Positions 45,044-57,359 of a stretch of DNA of 64,000 bases are shown here, piece by piece. The notes under the pieces were generated by a model. That model worked only from the letters and a program-made list of their open reading frames with translations. It was not told the origin of the DNA and ran no database searches. The stretch is taken from assembly GCA_018873225.1 (NCBI GenBank), contig JAEILZ010000006.1, positions 2,294,001 to 2,358,000 on the forward strand, in the 5' to 3' direction. Each line of letters opens with the position of its first letter. Within the stretch, counting starts at the first letter, position 1. Source of the stretch: [Phialemoniopsis] sp. UDSM-2020. Lineage: Eukaryota; Ascomycota; Sordariomycetes; Thyridiales; Thyridiaceae. The position numbers and the translations under genes are program-made.

Positions 45044-46308
45044 TTACCAACTAATCAGCCCCTTGGTCCGATCGAATCCGCCCCGTAGCTGTCTGCTCGG
45101 CTTGACCACCTTGCCCTGCAGGATGGTGTACTTGACCAGATTCTCGCAGTCCTCGGGCATGACCCTACCGAGCCAGATGCACTGACCCGCACCGACATCC
45201 TGTTCCTCCGCCTTGATAGTGCCGTTCCCATTCTCCGACGCCGCTGCGTTCCTCTTCTTGGGTGCCGGCGCCGCCTCCCCGGGTCCCAGGCGACCCCTCT
45301 CCAGGCTGTCGAGCCCAAAGGCGTCGGGCCGGCGATACACCAAGACGTTGGCGCTATACTTGTGCCCGCCGACGTGCGAGATGAAGTAGATGCCCACGCC
45401 GCCGGGCCGCTCGTCGTCGAGGTCGCGGTAGAGGCCCAGCGGGCGCAGGTGCCGCTCGAGCTCCTTGCGCAGCAGCGGCGCCGACTGCCCGCAGCGCGCG
45501 TCGCGCGTCTTCTGCGAGCACAGGAGCACGAGCGCGCTGTGCGGCGACGGCCGGCTGACGAGCCCGGCCAGCGAGGCGGCGGCCTCGGGCGTGTCGCTCG
45601 GGGGCGGCAGCTGCCGCGGCAGGGAGACCGGGTGCAGGGTCGAGGTGTTGGTCGGGCCCTTGTTGACGAACTCTGATATGAGCGTAGGCACGCTCGCGGG
45701 CGTGACGTTTTCTACGATGCGGAAGGCGGGCAGGAGGAGGACGGTGGTGGGTTCGGAGTAGTCGCTTGTATGGTGGGGTGTTGGGATGTTGGAAGCCGAC
45801 AGCATTAACCTCTGCGCATCGCAAATGGATCAGTAAAAGTGTTCCCGCTTTCTCTGAGCCCTTCATAGTAAATTGTGTGCGCTCGTAGACCATGAGACAA
45901 ACTCACTCCATTGCTGGGACTCTCTGCCTTGCCCACGGCCTGCATCACACTGCCCTTTTCGTCCTCCACTTCCCGCACCCAGTCCGACTTGCCCGTCGCA
46001 ACCAGGATATGCGTCTCCCAGCCTTTGATGTGGCCATATAGTACGTCCGACTCCTCGATCTTGAACCCTCGCGGATAATGGATTGTGCAGCTGTCGCAAT
46101 CATGGCTGCAGTCGTCGCCGTCGACGGCGGGGACGGTCCTGGGGAAAATGTCGGAGACGGTGGCGTGGGTGCTGTCGCCCTGAGCGGGAGTTTGCCCGAT
46201 GGCCTTTCCAAACCACGATTTCAGACCCTCGGCCATCTTTTGCTTCAGTGGCATCTGCTGCTCCGGCAGAGGGGGAGCAGCAGCCGCCGTCGCGGACGGT
46301 GGGCCCAT
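45044..46308 (-). CDS. Thioredoxin-like ferredoxin of the Apd1/Aim32 (sucrase/ferredoxin) family
   Basis: Two exons (46308-45907 and 45811-45044) give 389 residues. The C-terminal domain has the [2Fe-2S] ligand set known from yeast Apd1 and Aim32: two Cys with eight residues between (LLCSQKTRDARCGQSAP) and two His with three between (SHVGGHKYSANVLVY). This Cys2His2 pattern in a thioredoxin fold defines the family. The N-terminal part also has a CSHDCDSC cluster, and the end carries GQCIWLGRVMPED. The family is linked to redox homeostasis; yeast Aim32 is mitochondrial and Apd1 cytosolic. A signal that would decide location is not obvious. Which yeast protein is the ortholog cannot be told without a tree. 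Confidence 0.9.
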
Positions 46309-47750
46309 GGCGGGCAGCCTTATATACGTACTGGCCGGCGGAAGGATAATAGGTACGAGTAAATTCAGACCAGACCAGCGAGAAAATAAAACGGGGCCTC
46401 CTAGGATGCCCCAACCGCTAAGTGGAGGTGACGACAGGAGACCAGACGAGACACACCCACCCGGAGGTAATGCTGGAGAAAAGATTTAGGTACTCTAGTT
46501 GGGCGCCACCCGTCTAGGTTCGCAGATTGCCGTGTTTGTGTGCCTCGATTCCTCACTTCTGTCGCATTGCATCAAGCCCGTTTTGACGTACACCTGCCGT
46601 AATCTCGCGCAATTCGGGCCCGGACCTCGGAGGGGGTTTCCCACAGATCAATACCACCTTCTCACCAAGCGGCTAGTCCCTCGTCGCCTCGAGGTGAGAA
46701 AGTGACTTTTGCCAGGGAACTCGGAGATCGTCGCTCGGCGGTATGGAGTCAAGCCAAGAGATAATATCGCAATGCGCCACAAACCGTCGCGATTGTCGAA
46801 ACGAGACGAGGGTTCGATACGGTTATTAGTTCGTCTCAGTTCTGACCGCTCTACAAGACAGGCAGAAAAAGAAGAAACCAAAGCACACAGCAAGCCTCGC
46901 GGATGTCGTGGGACCGTGGGAGCGGTTCCCCGTCTTATACGCCTCCTGTCAAGAATATGCCGCCATCTCCGTTCCGCACAATTTGCAATTCACCGACCTT
47001 TTCCCTTGTACTTCTTGAGGCCCCTAGGATGACCACCAGTTCATGCCGGCCTTGTATGTATCCCTAGGCACTGTCCTCCAACTAATAGGATGCGAGGGCT
47101 TACAAAAGGTCGGTGGGGACCTCCACAATCAGGGAAAGTGAGTGGGTATAAGAACTCGTAACACCGAGCCCAGGTGCATCATCAAGGCAAGGTAAGGTAA
47201 CTACAGAAGTACGTCAGGGCTGGCGTAACTGTGATATTCGCCTTGACTATTCCGATGGCGCCCTTTGTTGGTCGCCAATCATGTCTGCAGCGTTTTCCTG
47301 TTCTGTCTGCCGCGCGCGGGCGTGCTCACGCGTGTTACAGGTGTGTGCGTCTGGTGTTTCTAACACGGTCTTGGCCGTTGACTTGGCTCTAGGGCTGGTC
47401 TTATCTGATCCGCTGTGTCGATCCACCGTCAATCTGATAAAAATTCGGTCGTAACGCAACCATGGATCCCTGTTGCAACCACACCACATCTCATGCATTT
47501 GCTACAGGGGTCTTGCACACCTACTCTGTACCTTTAGGCGAGTCCTCAGCAGAATTTCAAAAACTGCACGATTGATTTTCTCAAGGAGTAAACATTAGAC
47601 GATGGCGCTTGCACACTCAGAAAACCACCTCGCTATATACAAAAGCAACGCCACTCGAGCCATACTAGTGCACATGTCCTCCGATCTGGGGGTGCCCGAG
47701 TTACATAAAATTGCCTCAAAAGGGGAAGTAAAGGAGCAATGAACACTTTC
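46309..47750. other. Intergenic stretch, no gene seen
   Basis: 1.4 kb between the ferredoxin-like gene promoter and the acyltransferase 3' end. No supported gene; short frames only. Confidence 0.55.
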
Positions 47751-50118
47751 TCAAGCATCCTTTCGCCTTGCCTCATCGTAATCATGACCGTCCTCCTCTT
47801 CGCTCTCTTGATCCAGCAGGCCGGACTCCTTCGTAGTATGACTCTTGCGCCTCCGCATCTCGCCCCTCTCCCGCATCGCCGCCCTGATCTTCTGGCTCGC
47901 CTCGTCGAATCCCTCCTTGGAGTCGAGCGTCGTGAACGCGCTGACGGGGAACCCGCCCATGCCAAAGCCGCCTCCGCTACTGCTGCTGCGCGATCGGGAC
48001 CGCGACGGCGGTCGCGTAGCAAACATCCCGATGCGGCCAATGTTGCTGAAGGACTCGTTGCGCGGGATCGCCCTGCTTGACTGCGTCGTGCTGCGCCTAG
48101 CCAACACTGGCGGGCTCTCAACATCGAAGCTGCCGCTCGACACGTCGCTATCGCGTCGCTTAGGCGGCGGCGACGAGGGCCTACCATCGGGCTTGACGAG
48201 CCGAGTGTACTCGAAGTCGGGGAACATCTCCGGACCCAGAGTGTTGATCAGGTCGGTAACCTGTTCGCTCAGCTCGGCGCGAGTCTCCCGTAGTTTCTGA
48301 ATGCTGTAGCTCGACGAAGGGTTGATACACATAACCAACGGCCGCAGTGACTTGAAGATGTCCATACCAACCTCACCAAACCGCAGCGCCGCAAATGTGA
48401 TAAGCGGGAACAGGATCCAGCCGGTGAGAAACACGAGCCACCACGGCGCCTCGCACGCCCAGGCCGGAACATGGCCCCAGAGCCTATCCGAACCAACTTT
48501 GTAGACGAACAATACGCAGTAAAAGTTGTAGAGAACAGGCGCAAAGGCCATAGAGACCAGAAGTTTCCACGTTGCCATAACATCCCGGCCTTGAATCTTG
48601 ACAGACGACCCAGCGAGAGCTTCTCTCGCCTTCTTGATACTATAGAGCTTCGATACCACAAAGACAGGAGCGAATAGGATGAGACCTGGAAGGACCGCGA
48701 CCGACAGGATCAAGAGCTTCGTGAGGCGGTACAAGAACAGGAAAATGACCTTGGGCAGGGACATCTTGGCGTACTGAACCTGGTGGTCGCGGAGGTTCAG
48801 GTATCTTAGCTGCTTGTTGTACTCCTTCACTGCAACTTGTAGACTCTTCAGGCGTTCGTCATCCTTGTACTTCTCGTAACCCATAGCTAAGCGCCGATTA
48901 AGCTCCACCACCACCGGCAGAGGCAGCTTCTTGCCCGTAGGATTGTAGAGTCGTCGGGCAGCCTGGATCATCATGAGGGTGTCGTAGTCGGGTGTCGAAA
49001 CGGTAACGGCGGACAGGGCCGGATGTACCATGTCCAAGACTTGCGCAATGGCGTCACGGCGCGAACCGGTCTTGTACATTTCCACCAGCTCCTTGGGGAT
49101 CTCAAAAGGCGCACCAAACTCGACGACGGCACGGGACCTGAACTTGTGCGCGTGGAAATAGTTCATACCAACGGGCACAATCTTGAGGCCGCAGTCTGGC
49201 GCTTCGGCCAGTGTGCCAAGGGCCATAATGGCAACACCAGCCTTCAAGGGAAGAAGACCGGTGCGATCATGGCTACCGCCCTCGGGGAAGATTCCAACAC
49301 AACCACCGCCCTTCAGTCTGTTGAATACGGCATGGTATACCCTGGTCTGGTCGATGTGCGGTGCCAGCTTGTACTTGGTACCCTGGAAGCCCTCTTTGCA
49401 TCCTTTGGCACTCTTGTCGGTGAAATGTCCATCCTCATCAATGTCGGTTCGGCCTGTAAGCTGCTTGAGTGGCGTCGCTCCCTTGAAAGGGCGCTTTGTG
49501 CGCAGCTCCTCGGGACCGATGATCTCGGCAATATCGACCGAAGAGCCGCTCTGACCCTTGACCGAGGGCAGAAACACCATGCCGCCGACCTCTGCGTCCT
49601 TTGTAAAGTCCGTCCCAACACCGCGGATCAGAGTAGGGTCGTTGACCGGGTCGGGCAGATAGATGACGCCCTTCTTCGGCTTCGCAGCGTCTTGGGCTCG
49701 CCCGACGGGCACAGCGCCAACCTGACGAGATGCGTATCCGATGAAGCCATGGACCGACTTCTGGGCGATGAGGAGAGAGACACGGCGCTTCGCCTCGTTT
49801 CTAAGAGTTCGTGACAGGACCAGGGCATCGACGAACTATGTGACACAAGACGTTAGCCAAAGGTCATGGGGCTTGTAAGTAATAGCCACAAGAGTGACTT
49901 ACCTGGTTGGCGTGGGGAGCTGCAACAAAGAGGACCGGGCCGTGCCTTGGGACCTTCCACGAGCCTCGAGGGTGAACCTCTCGGAAGAAGAGCTCCACGA
50001 GCACAGACATGGTCCATAGGAAGGTGTCATATTTCCAGTCGCTCATCGGGTAGAGCTCTTTTTCCTGCTTGGCTGGTGCCTGCTCGGCCTTGCCGTTCGG
50101 CGCACTAGTAGAAGCCAT
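47751..50118 (-). CDS. SCT1/GPT2: Glycerol-3-phosphate / DHAP acyltransferase
   Basis: It makes lysophosphatidic acid, the first step of glycerolipid synthesis, in the ER membrane. Two exons (50118-49903 and 49835-47751) give 766 residues. The acyltransferase motif I APHANQFVD is formed across the intron (H69 to D75), and motif III reads GIFPEGGSHDRTGLLPLKAG. Further family blocks are VPVGMNYFHAHKFRSRAVVEFG and the long insertion with GRTDIDEDG between motifs I and III, typical of Sct1/Gpt2. Two or more membrane segments follow (about residues 420-580, including KVIFLFLYRLTKLLILSVAV). The C-terminal 150 residues are Ser/Arg-rich, a likely phosphorylation zone as in the yeast enzymes. Sct1 versus Gpt2 orthology is undecided. 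Start MASTSAPNGK is the first ATG in frame. Confidence 0.95.
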
Positions 50119-51509
50119 AGCTTTCACTGAGATCGCCGTTTCTGTTACTGTGGTCGTTGCGCTGGAAGCTGTGAGCGCCGAGCTATCTGGTGTACTGCGG
50201 TTGGCGATCCGAAAGCGTGACGCGGAGCGCTCAGAAATCGCGGTCGCGGGATCAGGGTATCAATCGGGTTGCTCTTTCTCAGTCAAGAACGTGTCTCAGA
50301 GAGCGCGAGAAGGAATGCGTGGTTTCGGAATGCCAAACCAGAAGGTCATCCCACGACCTAGATCCGAGCAAGACGTCTGTGGGCGAGAGTGCGATAAGGT
50401 TTGTGTCGGACGGGACAGTCTGAGAGTGCTCAGAACTTCATGGGACAACCATGATGTATGTACTACGTCGTTGGGGCCTTGGTCGCATGCAGTGTTTCAT
50501 GCACGACGCTGCAGAGAAGCCTGGAAGCGACAGGTCCTTTGGAAACTTGGCAGTAATCAAATGTAAATCACAAATGATTGGTGCCCACGGCTGCTGACGG
50601 CTGCGGCGTTGAAGAAGCGGCAAACGAGCACAGAAAGGCGAGTGCAGAGAGAATGGAAGCTCGGATTACAGAGACCACATCAAACGCAAATAACTGCAGC
50701 TATCAATCAAGCATCTTCTCTTTTTTTTTTCGCCCCGTACTTTTAAGCGAGCAAACGAGCGCTGCACCAGCTAGCGGACTGAAAGCTTCCCCCGAAGCGG
50801 AGTCTTGTTGGTGGGATGGATCCCTTTGGCCGACCGAGTTGCCCCGGAGCGATACCGTACTCATCCACGGACCATCCAGGTGGTCAGGTGCTGATTGTAG
50901 TTAGGTTCAATAGGTAAATGGCTATAGGTACTTACTTTAGACTTCAATGTTAGCCCTTTACAAATGCAGCTCCGCGATGCTTAAAAGGGTTTCTACTCTC
51001 TGAGTCCAAGGCAGCACTGTGAGCAAGCCTGGCTTCCCCGCCCGCCACTATCACCCGCCCGAAAGAGATAAGGCGGGGTTGTTCACGCGGATCAAGAAAG
51101 CTTGGCTAGGCCGGAGCTATGTGGTCATGGGGAGAAAGAGCACATCTTCTGGAAGCCAACGAAACAACTACTGGCCAGCTTGTGTGGTTGTCCTCAACCA
51201 TCGAGAGATGCACATCAATCGCCCCAACAATTTTGTAAACTCCGGCGTGCTTGCATGGCCGTTGAACAGCGATGGAACTCCCAGATGCCCAGTTGAGTTA
51301 CGTTGCAGCAACTAATTAAAGATAGCGTCTGTCACATGCTTCAGCATCCCTGTCAAGAGTGACGGCTGGGTCTGTAAGGCTTGGCGACAGAGTGGTGATA
51401 ATACTCCTCTCGCGAGGATGATGTTCAAGATTAAAGTAAACAACAAAAGTCGCTACCCGCTGCCTAATGGTCACCAAAACTCCCTCCAACGGCATCATGC
51501 CCTCGCTCT
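50119..51509. other. Intergenic stretch, no gene seen
   Basis: Promoter of the acyltransferase gene on the left and 3' end of the Etp1-like gene on the right. A T-run lies at about 50719-50730. No coding region supported. Confidence 0.55.
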
Positions 51510-53642
51510 CTAACCTCTCCCCTTACCCTTGCCCCGGGGCTTCCTCCTCTCCGGCAAACTCACACTCCCTTCCTCGATCTCAGCCTGGGCAATCTTGCCC
51601 TCTTCCTCCATCTCCTTCAGCTTCTCCTGTCCGGAAATGAACATGGTCAGGTCCCTGTTCATCTCCTTGAGCTCCTCGTTCTCTTTTGCCAGTTCATCCA
51701 CCTTGCCCTTCATCGTCTCGAGCTCCTTATTGACGTGCCCCACGCGCTGCATGAGGCCTTCCGACACCCGCTTCTCTTCTTGAACGGATTTTCCTAGGCT
51801 GCGCGCCAGCTCCGTAGACTTTTCGGCCCGTTTGCGTTCCCTCTCTGCCTCGCGTTCGAGGCTCGGGAGTGTCGTCTTGACCAAAGTGTCGTGTTCGGTG
51901 CGCAGGGAGCGGAGTTCTGCGAGGGCTTGGCTCGCCTGGTTTGCGGCTGATTCGGCAGCCGCAGATGCCTTGGCTGCCTTGTCGGCCGCCTTATTGACCA
52001 TCTCCTCGAAGTAGACCCTCTGGCTCTCCAGCTGGCTAGTCAGGAGATGCGTGTATTCCCTGCTCATGCTCTCCAGCTTCTCCCGAGGGACAACGTCTTC
52101 ATTGCCATTGGGACCAGCGCCATTCCTAGTCCGCCCCGGTAGTTCGACGACCTTTCCGTCGCCTTTGTCGCGGATCAATCTGTGCACCCATGTGTCTCCC
52201 GCGTAGTCCCAGACATGCTGGGTCTCCAGTTCTAGACTGAAAGTATGGGCCGTTTCTTTCCAGTGATCCTTGGCGTGTCCTCCCTTATACCTGCCACATC
52301 CAACATTGCCGCATATGAGGCAGATCCATAAGTCGTCGTCACAGTCGCATACTGTGCACAGATTGGTGATGCCATGGCCGAATGGCTGAGTGTATGGGTT
52401 GGACGGATCATACGTGTAGGGATCCGACGCGGCCGGCGACTCGACCAGTGACGGGTTTGTCGCGCGGCACACAGGACATCCAGACCCCTTCCAAGTCTGG
52501 AGACAGGTGCAGTGAAATACGTGCTGGCAAAGAATCGTCATCAATCCGGCAGTGTCGTCCATCCTCTCGAGACAAACGGGACATGTAGGCAGCTCGGTCA
52601 GATTCGGTGTAGGCGGAGGAAATGGCTTGAGTGTGTTGGACACCATGCCCGCGGCAGATGATGATGATTCCGAGAATGCGGGCCGGCTCCGTCCAGGCGT
52701 CTCGATAGTGATAGACTTGATGTAGGTCACATGGCATATTTCAGCCTCCATGCTGTTGAAGACCTTGCCGTCGAACTCCTTGCGCCATTCCCTAGCCCTC
52801 TTGCTGTCGCGGAACTTCATGAGCACCATGTAACGGTTCATTCGGCTGGTCATGACCATCCTGTAATGGCTCACATCCCCTCGCCACTTCTCGCCCATGA
52901 ACCCGAGGAAGTCGCTCGGAGACAAGTAGCTCGGCACCGCAGGAATGCACAAGATCGTTCCATCTTCGCCGCCCTCCACGGTCTCTCCATCGCCGTCGCT
53001 CGCCTCCCCGTCAGAGGGAACAGGGCCGTAGGGATCTCCGTCGATACCCTCGCGATATAGGTGGACGATGCCCCAGCCCAGTTCAGTATTCCTCGATGCG
53101 AGCGGTAGATATTTCGCTTTCGTAGCTTGACCTGCTCCGCCCAGTGTTGGTCCCAGCGACACCGCCGGCGCCGGATTCATGTAATCGGCCATGGTCTTGT
53201 CTTGGCCACTGCTTGCGTCAACCAAATCCAGGCTCTCGATGCTCAGAGGCCCAAATCGCCAGTCCCTGACCGCCTTCTTGGGCCCGAGTCCTGCAGAGAA
53301 TCCAGGTGCAGGGAAGCTCAACGTCCGCTCCCGCCACTGCCGCTCAGACAGCCGGACAATATTTCGTGCGTCTTCGTATTCGTCGATGGCAGCCGCGCGC
53401 GGAGCTCCGCAGTCGATCACGCCAGTCTGTTGCGCTCCTCTCCTGTAATCAGCGCTTGTCTCAACTGCCTTTTGCTTCCTTCTGGTCGATGGCAAAGGTG
53501 AGGTCTTTCGGGTATGGGAGGGAAGGTCGTCGAAGATTGTCTCGCCTTCAGCGGGGATCCAGATGTCCTGGTGGTTTGCGCTGTGGATTAAAGCGTTTGG
53601 CGACGGATAGAGCTCGAATTTGAGATGATAGTAATACGGCAT
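51510..53642 (-). CDS. ETP1: BRAP2/Etp1-type RING finger protein
   Basis: A single exon of 710 residues. Residues about 225-310 match the BRAP2 RRM-like domain (LCIPAVPSYLSPSDFLGFMG). A RING follows at about 354-392 (CPVCLERM ... CPVC), then a UBP-type zinc finger at about 429-490 (CTVCDCDDDLWICLICGNVGCGRY, then HAKDHWKETAH). A long coiled coil covers about 530-690. The C-terminus is basic (KPRGKGKGRG). BRAP2 proteins are ubiquitin ligases that bind free ubiquitin through the UBP finger; yeast Etp1 acts in ethanol tolerance and transporter turnover. The start MPYYYHLKFELYP is conserved in fungi; an in-frame ATG 16 codons upstream is less likely. Polyubiquitin is the next gene, same strand, 643 bp away. 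Confidence 0.93.
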   Translation of the reverse strand: MPYYYHLKFELYPSPNALIHSANHQDIWIPAEGETIFDDLPSHTRKTSPLPSTRRKQKAVETSADYRRGAQQTGVIDCGAPRAAAIDEYEDARNIVRLSERQWRERTLSFPAPGFSAGLGPKKAVRDWRFGPLSIESLDLVDASSGQDKTMADYMNPAPAVSLGPTLGGAGQATKAKYLPLASRNTELGWGIVHLYREGIDGDPYGPVPSDGEASDGDGETVEGGEDGTILCIPAVPSYLSPSDFLGFMGEKWRGDVSHYRMVMTSRMNRYMVLMKFRDSKRAREWRKEFDGKVFNSMEAEICHVTYIKSITIETPGRSRPAFSESSSSAAGMVSNTLKPFPPPTPNLTELPTCPVCLERMDDTAGLMTILCQHVFHCTCLQTWKGSGCPVCRATNPSLVESPAASDPYTYDPSNPYTQPFGHGITNLCTVCDCDDDLWICLICGNVGCGRYKGGHAKDHWKETAHTFSLELETQHVWDYAGDTWVHRLIRDKGDGKVVELPGRTRNGAGPNGNEDVVPREKLESMSREYTHLLTSQLESQRVYFEEMVNKAADKAAKASAAAESAANQASQALAELRSLRTEHDTLVKTTLPSLEREAERERKRAEKSTELARSLGKSVQEEKRVSEGLMQRVGHVNKELETMKGKVDELAKENEELKEMNRDLTMFISGQEKLKEMEEEGKIAQAEIEEGSVSLPERRKPRGKGKGRG

Positions 53643-54285
53643 CGCCTCGGGTGCTCTTGAAATGCCTTTGCCGTTCCTGAGGTCAAGCACTCCGCCAGAA
53701 CTAGAGTGGGATGGTCGTGGAAAGGGAAAGTAGCACGCTGCAGCGCTCGTGAATCAAGGCGGAAGAAGGTCCTCTAATCCGCGAGAAGGTCTGGCTTCAC
53801 TCTCATGAAGCATAATTGTCGAACAGAAGTAGAAGACCCGAAGAATCAAGAGGGTCCTTGCGCGTTGCTTTGAACAGTCAAAGAGTGGAAAGTGAGAAAA
53901 TCTTGAATGAAGCAAAAATATCAAGTAGCCAAGTGAACTGGGCGAATTTGACGCCCCGCCACCAACAACGGAAAGGTTCACCTTATCACACGCGACTACA
54001 GTAGCGTCCCCATTATCTATTACCCGCCATTCACTGCTATTACGGGGGAGAACAGTCACGATCATGCAATGCGTAAAGTACAATACGGTAGTCACAACAT
54101 AAGAACAAGAGAAGCGACGGTTTTTTTGAGACAAGTCAATATGTCTATTCTCATTTGAGTCTCGAAATCTCGAGAGCCCTATGTTCATGCCTTAGTATGC
54201 GATAGCCCATGCGAAATTCCCATACTTCGGTATCTGAAGTTCCCTAAAACGCCAGTCCAGAAAGAAATCAAGATATTGTGCCTGT
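53643..54285. other. Intergenic stretch between polyubiquitin and Etp1 gene
   Basis: Contains the 3' end of polyubiquitin and the promoter of the Etp1-like gene. Nothing else supported. Confidence 0.55.
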
Positions 54286-55283
<998 letters not shown>

Positions 55284-57359
55284 CGTGGTCGCGAGCAGTA
55301 GGTGTGATGAGAGATGTATTGGTGATGATCGATGGAGATGGGAACAGCCCAAGAGTTGGTTGATGTTGGTGTGCGAAGTGATGAAATCGCAAGAGATTAA
55401 TTTTGGAGAGATAGATGGAAGGGAAGAGGAGGAGGAGGTTTGAAGGCGGGAGAAATGGGTGGGTGGTTTAAATATGAGGGTGGCCAGAAGGGTTGTTCGG
55501 CGACAGCGAGCGAGTGCGGCGTTGGGGACCGCCGTCAGTAGTGAGTAAGTGAGGGGGCGCAGCGGAGGTGAATGAGCCTGACAAATTACGTAGCGCAGTT
55601 GACGAGGCAGGCAGGCGCCCAGTCAGCCAACTGCAGGCAATGGCTCCCCCGGACGGTAGTGATTCATAGGGTGAAAGGGTTCCTATGTGGGTCCTGAAGG
55701 CGACGAACTCAAAGGAAGGTGCTAGTAAAACAAGGAATAGGCCTGATAGGCTCAAAGTCCTGAGTACTTCGAATTGGGCATTCAAGTGGCGTGAGATATC
55801 AGTACTGGAGACTCATAGCCTGCCTGCCACCGCTAGGAATTTGCGGAGAAAGGCTGGCCCTGTCCATCATCCAGCGCAAGACCCACCCTTATCGCCTGGC
55901 TCCCCAAAGCATTCTGAGACCAACCAAGATCACCAGGACCAGGGAGCAGGACCAACACACGGCAAACAACCAGTCTTTCCAGTGGCGTTTACAGATCTTC
56001 AAACAAAGCGCAGAAGCTTAAATATCTCGTAGAACATCCTTTCCCCTGACGATCAATTTAGTAGATTCACCAAGCACCCAAATCCGATAGTCTGGGTGAA
56101 TCGGAAGGCCCGGGCTCTCCCGCCTATCCTTGACTCGTCCACCTGCGCTGGTCGCCAAACCTCACGAGGGCCCTCATGAGAATTGAGGTAGACATCTACT
56201 ACGTACTTGAAAGTGTTCTGCGGCTTGTCAAGACAGGGAACCGTCTAATCTCGGTTAACTCATCCTTCCATGTCCTGTGCTCCTTCACTGTCATTTAACC
56301 CATCCATCTGAGCAAGTCGGAAAATGCGGGGTTGGCTGCTGGGCCTTGCGACACCGCCCGTTTCAATCACCTTATCAAACAAGACCGCACGTCAAACGAC
56401 GTCATTGCTTTGCGCGAACGCCAGTCTCGCTTAGCTCAACACCAAATGGGACACGCGAATCCCTTTTCTTTTTCCACCACGTTTCTCTCCCACGCGCTTG
56501 CGGGGCCTGTCAGCCGTGTTCTACCTACATATGGTGATATTGGATCATTCCGAAGACCGAGGTATCTAGATAGACATGTACCAATCTTGCAATTGAAGAT
56601 GGGCAGTGTAGGTACTCTCAGCGAGAGGAAACAGCCGATGTGGCATCACGATTTGGCACCAATGACCATCGTACCGGGATTCAGTTCAATAATTGCTCAG
56701 ACAGTCAAGCAATAAGGCCTTTGCAAGTGTGTTGAACATTGAACTCTTGTCTTTAATTTTTGGATGCCTCTAGTCTAGGTAGTAGTACCGGGCCGACATT
56801 ATTTAAAAAAAAATAACTAACATCTTTTTTCAAGGACCGTCCATATCAAGTGTTTCCTCCAAGCAATTCAATACCTGTGCTGTCATATATGAAGGCTCTC
56901 TGGCCTTTCCCAGTCCCAAAATACATGCAATGTTTTCCAGACGCATGGATCGCGTGTCTTCGTGAAAATCTCCTCCCAGTGCCCATCTCTTCATGAGAAT
57001 GGAAGCTCAGTCATACACTCATTGAGAGAAATCGTAAAAATGGTCGTGAATGGCTCCTGGCGCAAAGACATAATGTCATTGATCTCAATGCGTTTCGTAG
57101 CAGTGACCAGCCCAGTATGAGGGCCGAGAATCGGATCGAAGGTGTGAAGGTAGTCGGACAGATAGAGTAATATGCTCGTGGTTCGTGCGACATGTAATAA
57201 AACGCCGTCGCTGGATGTTCCCGTAATCGACAAATGAAATAAATCACCCTTTGCCCAAAACCTTGCCGAGAATGCTGGGGTTTCTGGGCTAGGAAAAGGA
57301 CATAGAATGGAATTGATATCATGATGCTCAGCAACAATGAAACAAGGGCCCCCGAGACT
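55284..57359. other. Intergenic stretch upstream of polyubiquitin
   Basis: About 2 kb with the polyubiquitin promoter on the left and the 3' end of the Zn2Cys6 gene on the right. Small frames (up to 138 codons) have no recognisable content. Confidence 0.55.
55467..55476 (-). promoter_or_regulatory. Putative TATA box of polyubiquitin
   Basis: Minus-strand CATATTTAAA about 190 bp before the ATG, just upstream of a C/T-rich tract (55402-55460, minus strand) that would be the transcription start region. Confidence 0.4.

Noticed and set aside
49023..49814. 263-codon plus-strand open frame opposite the acyltransferase
   Set aside because: Antisense shadow with no recognisable features.
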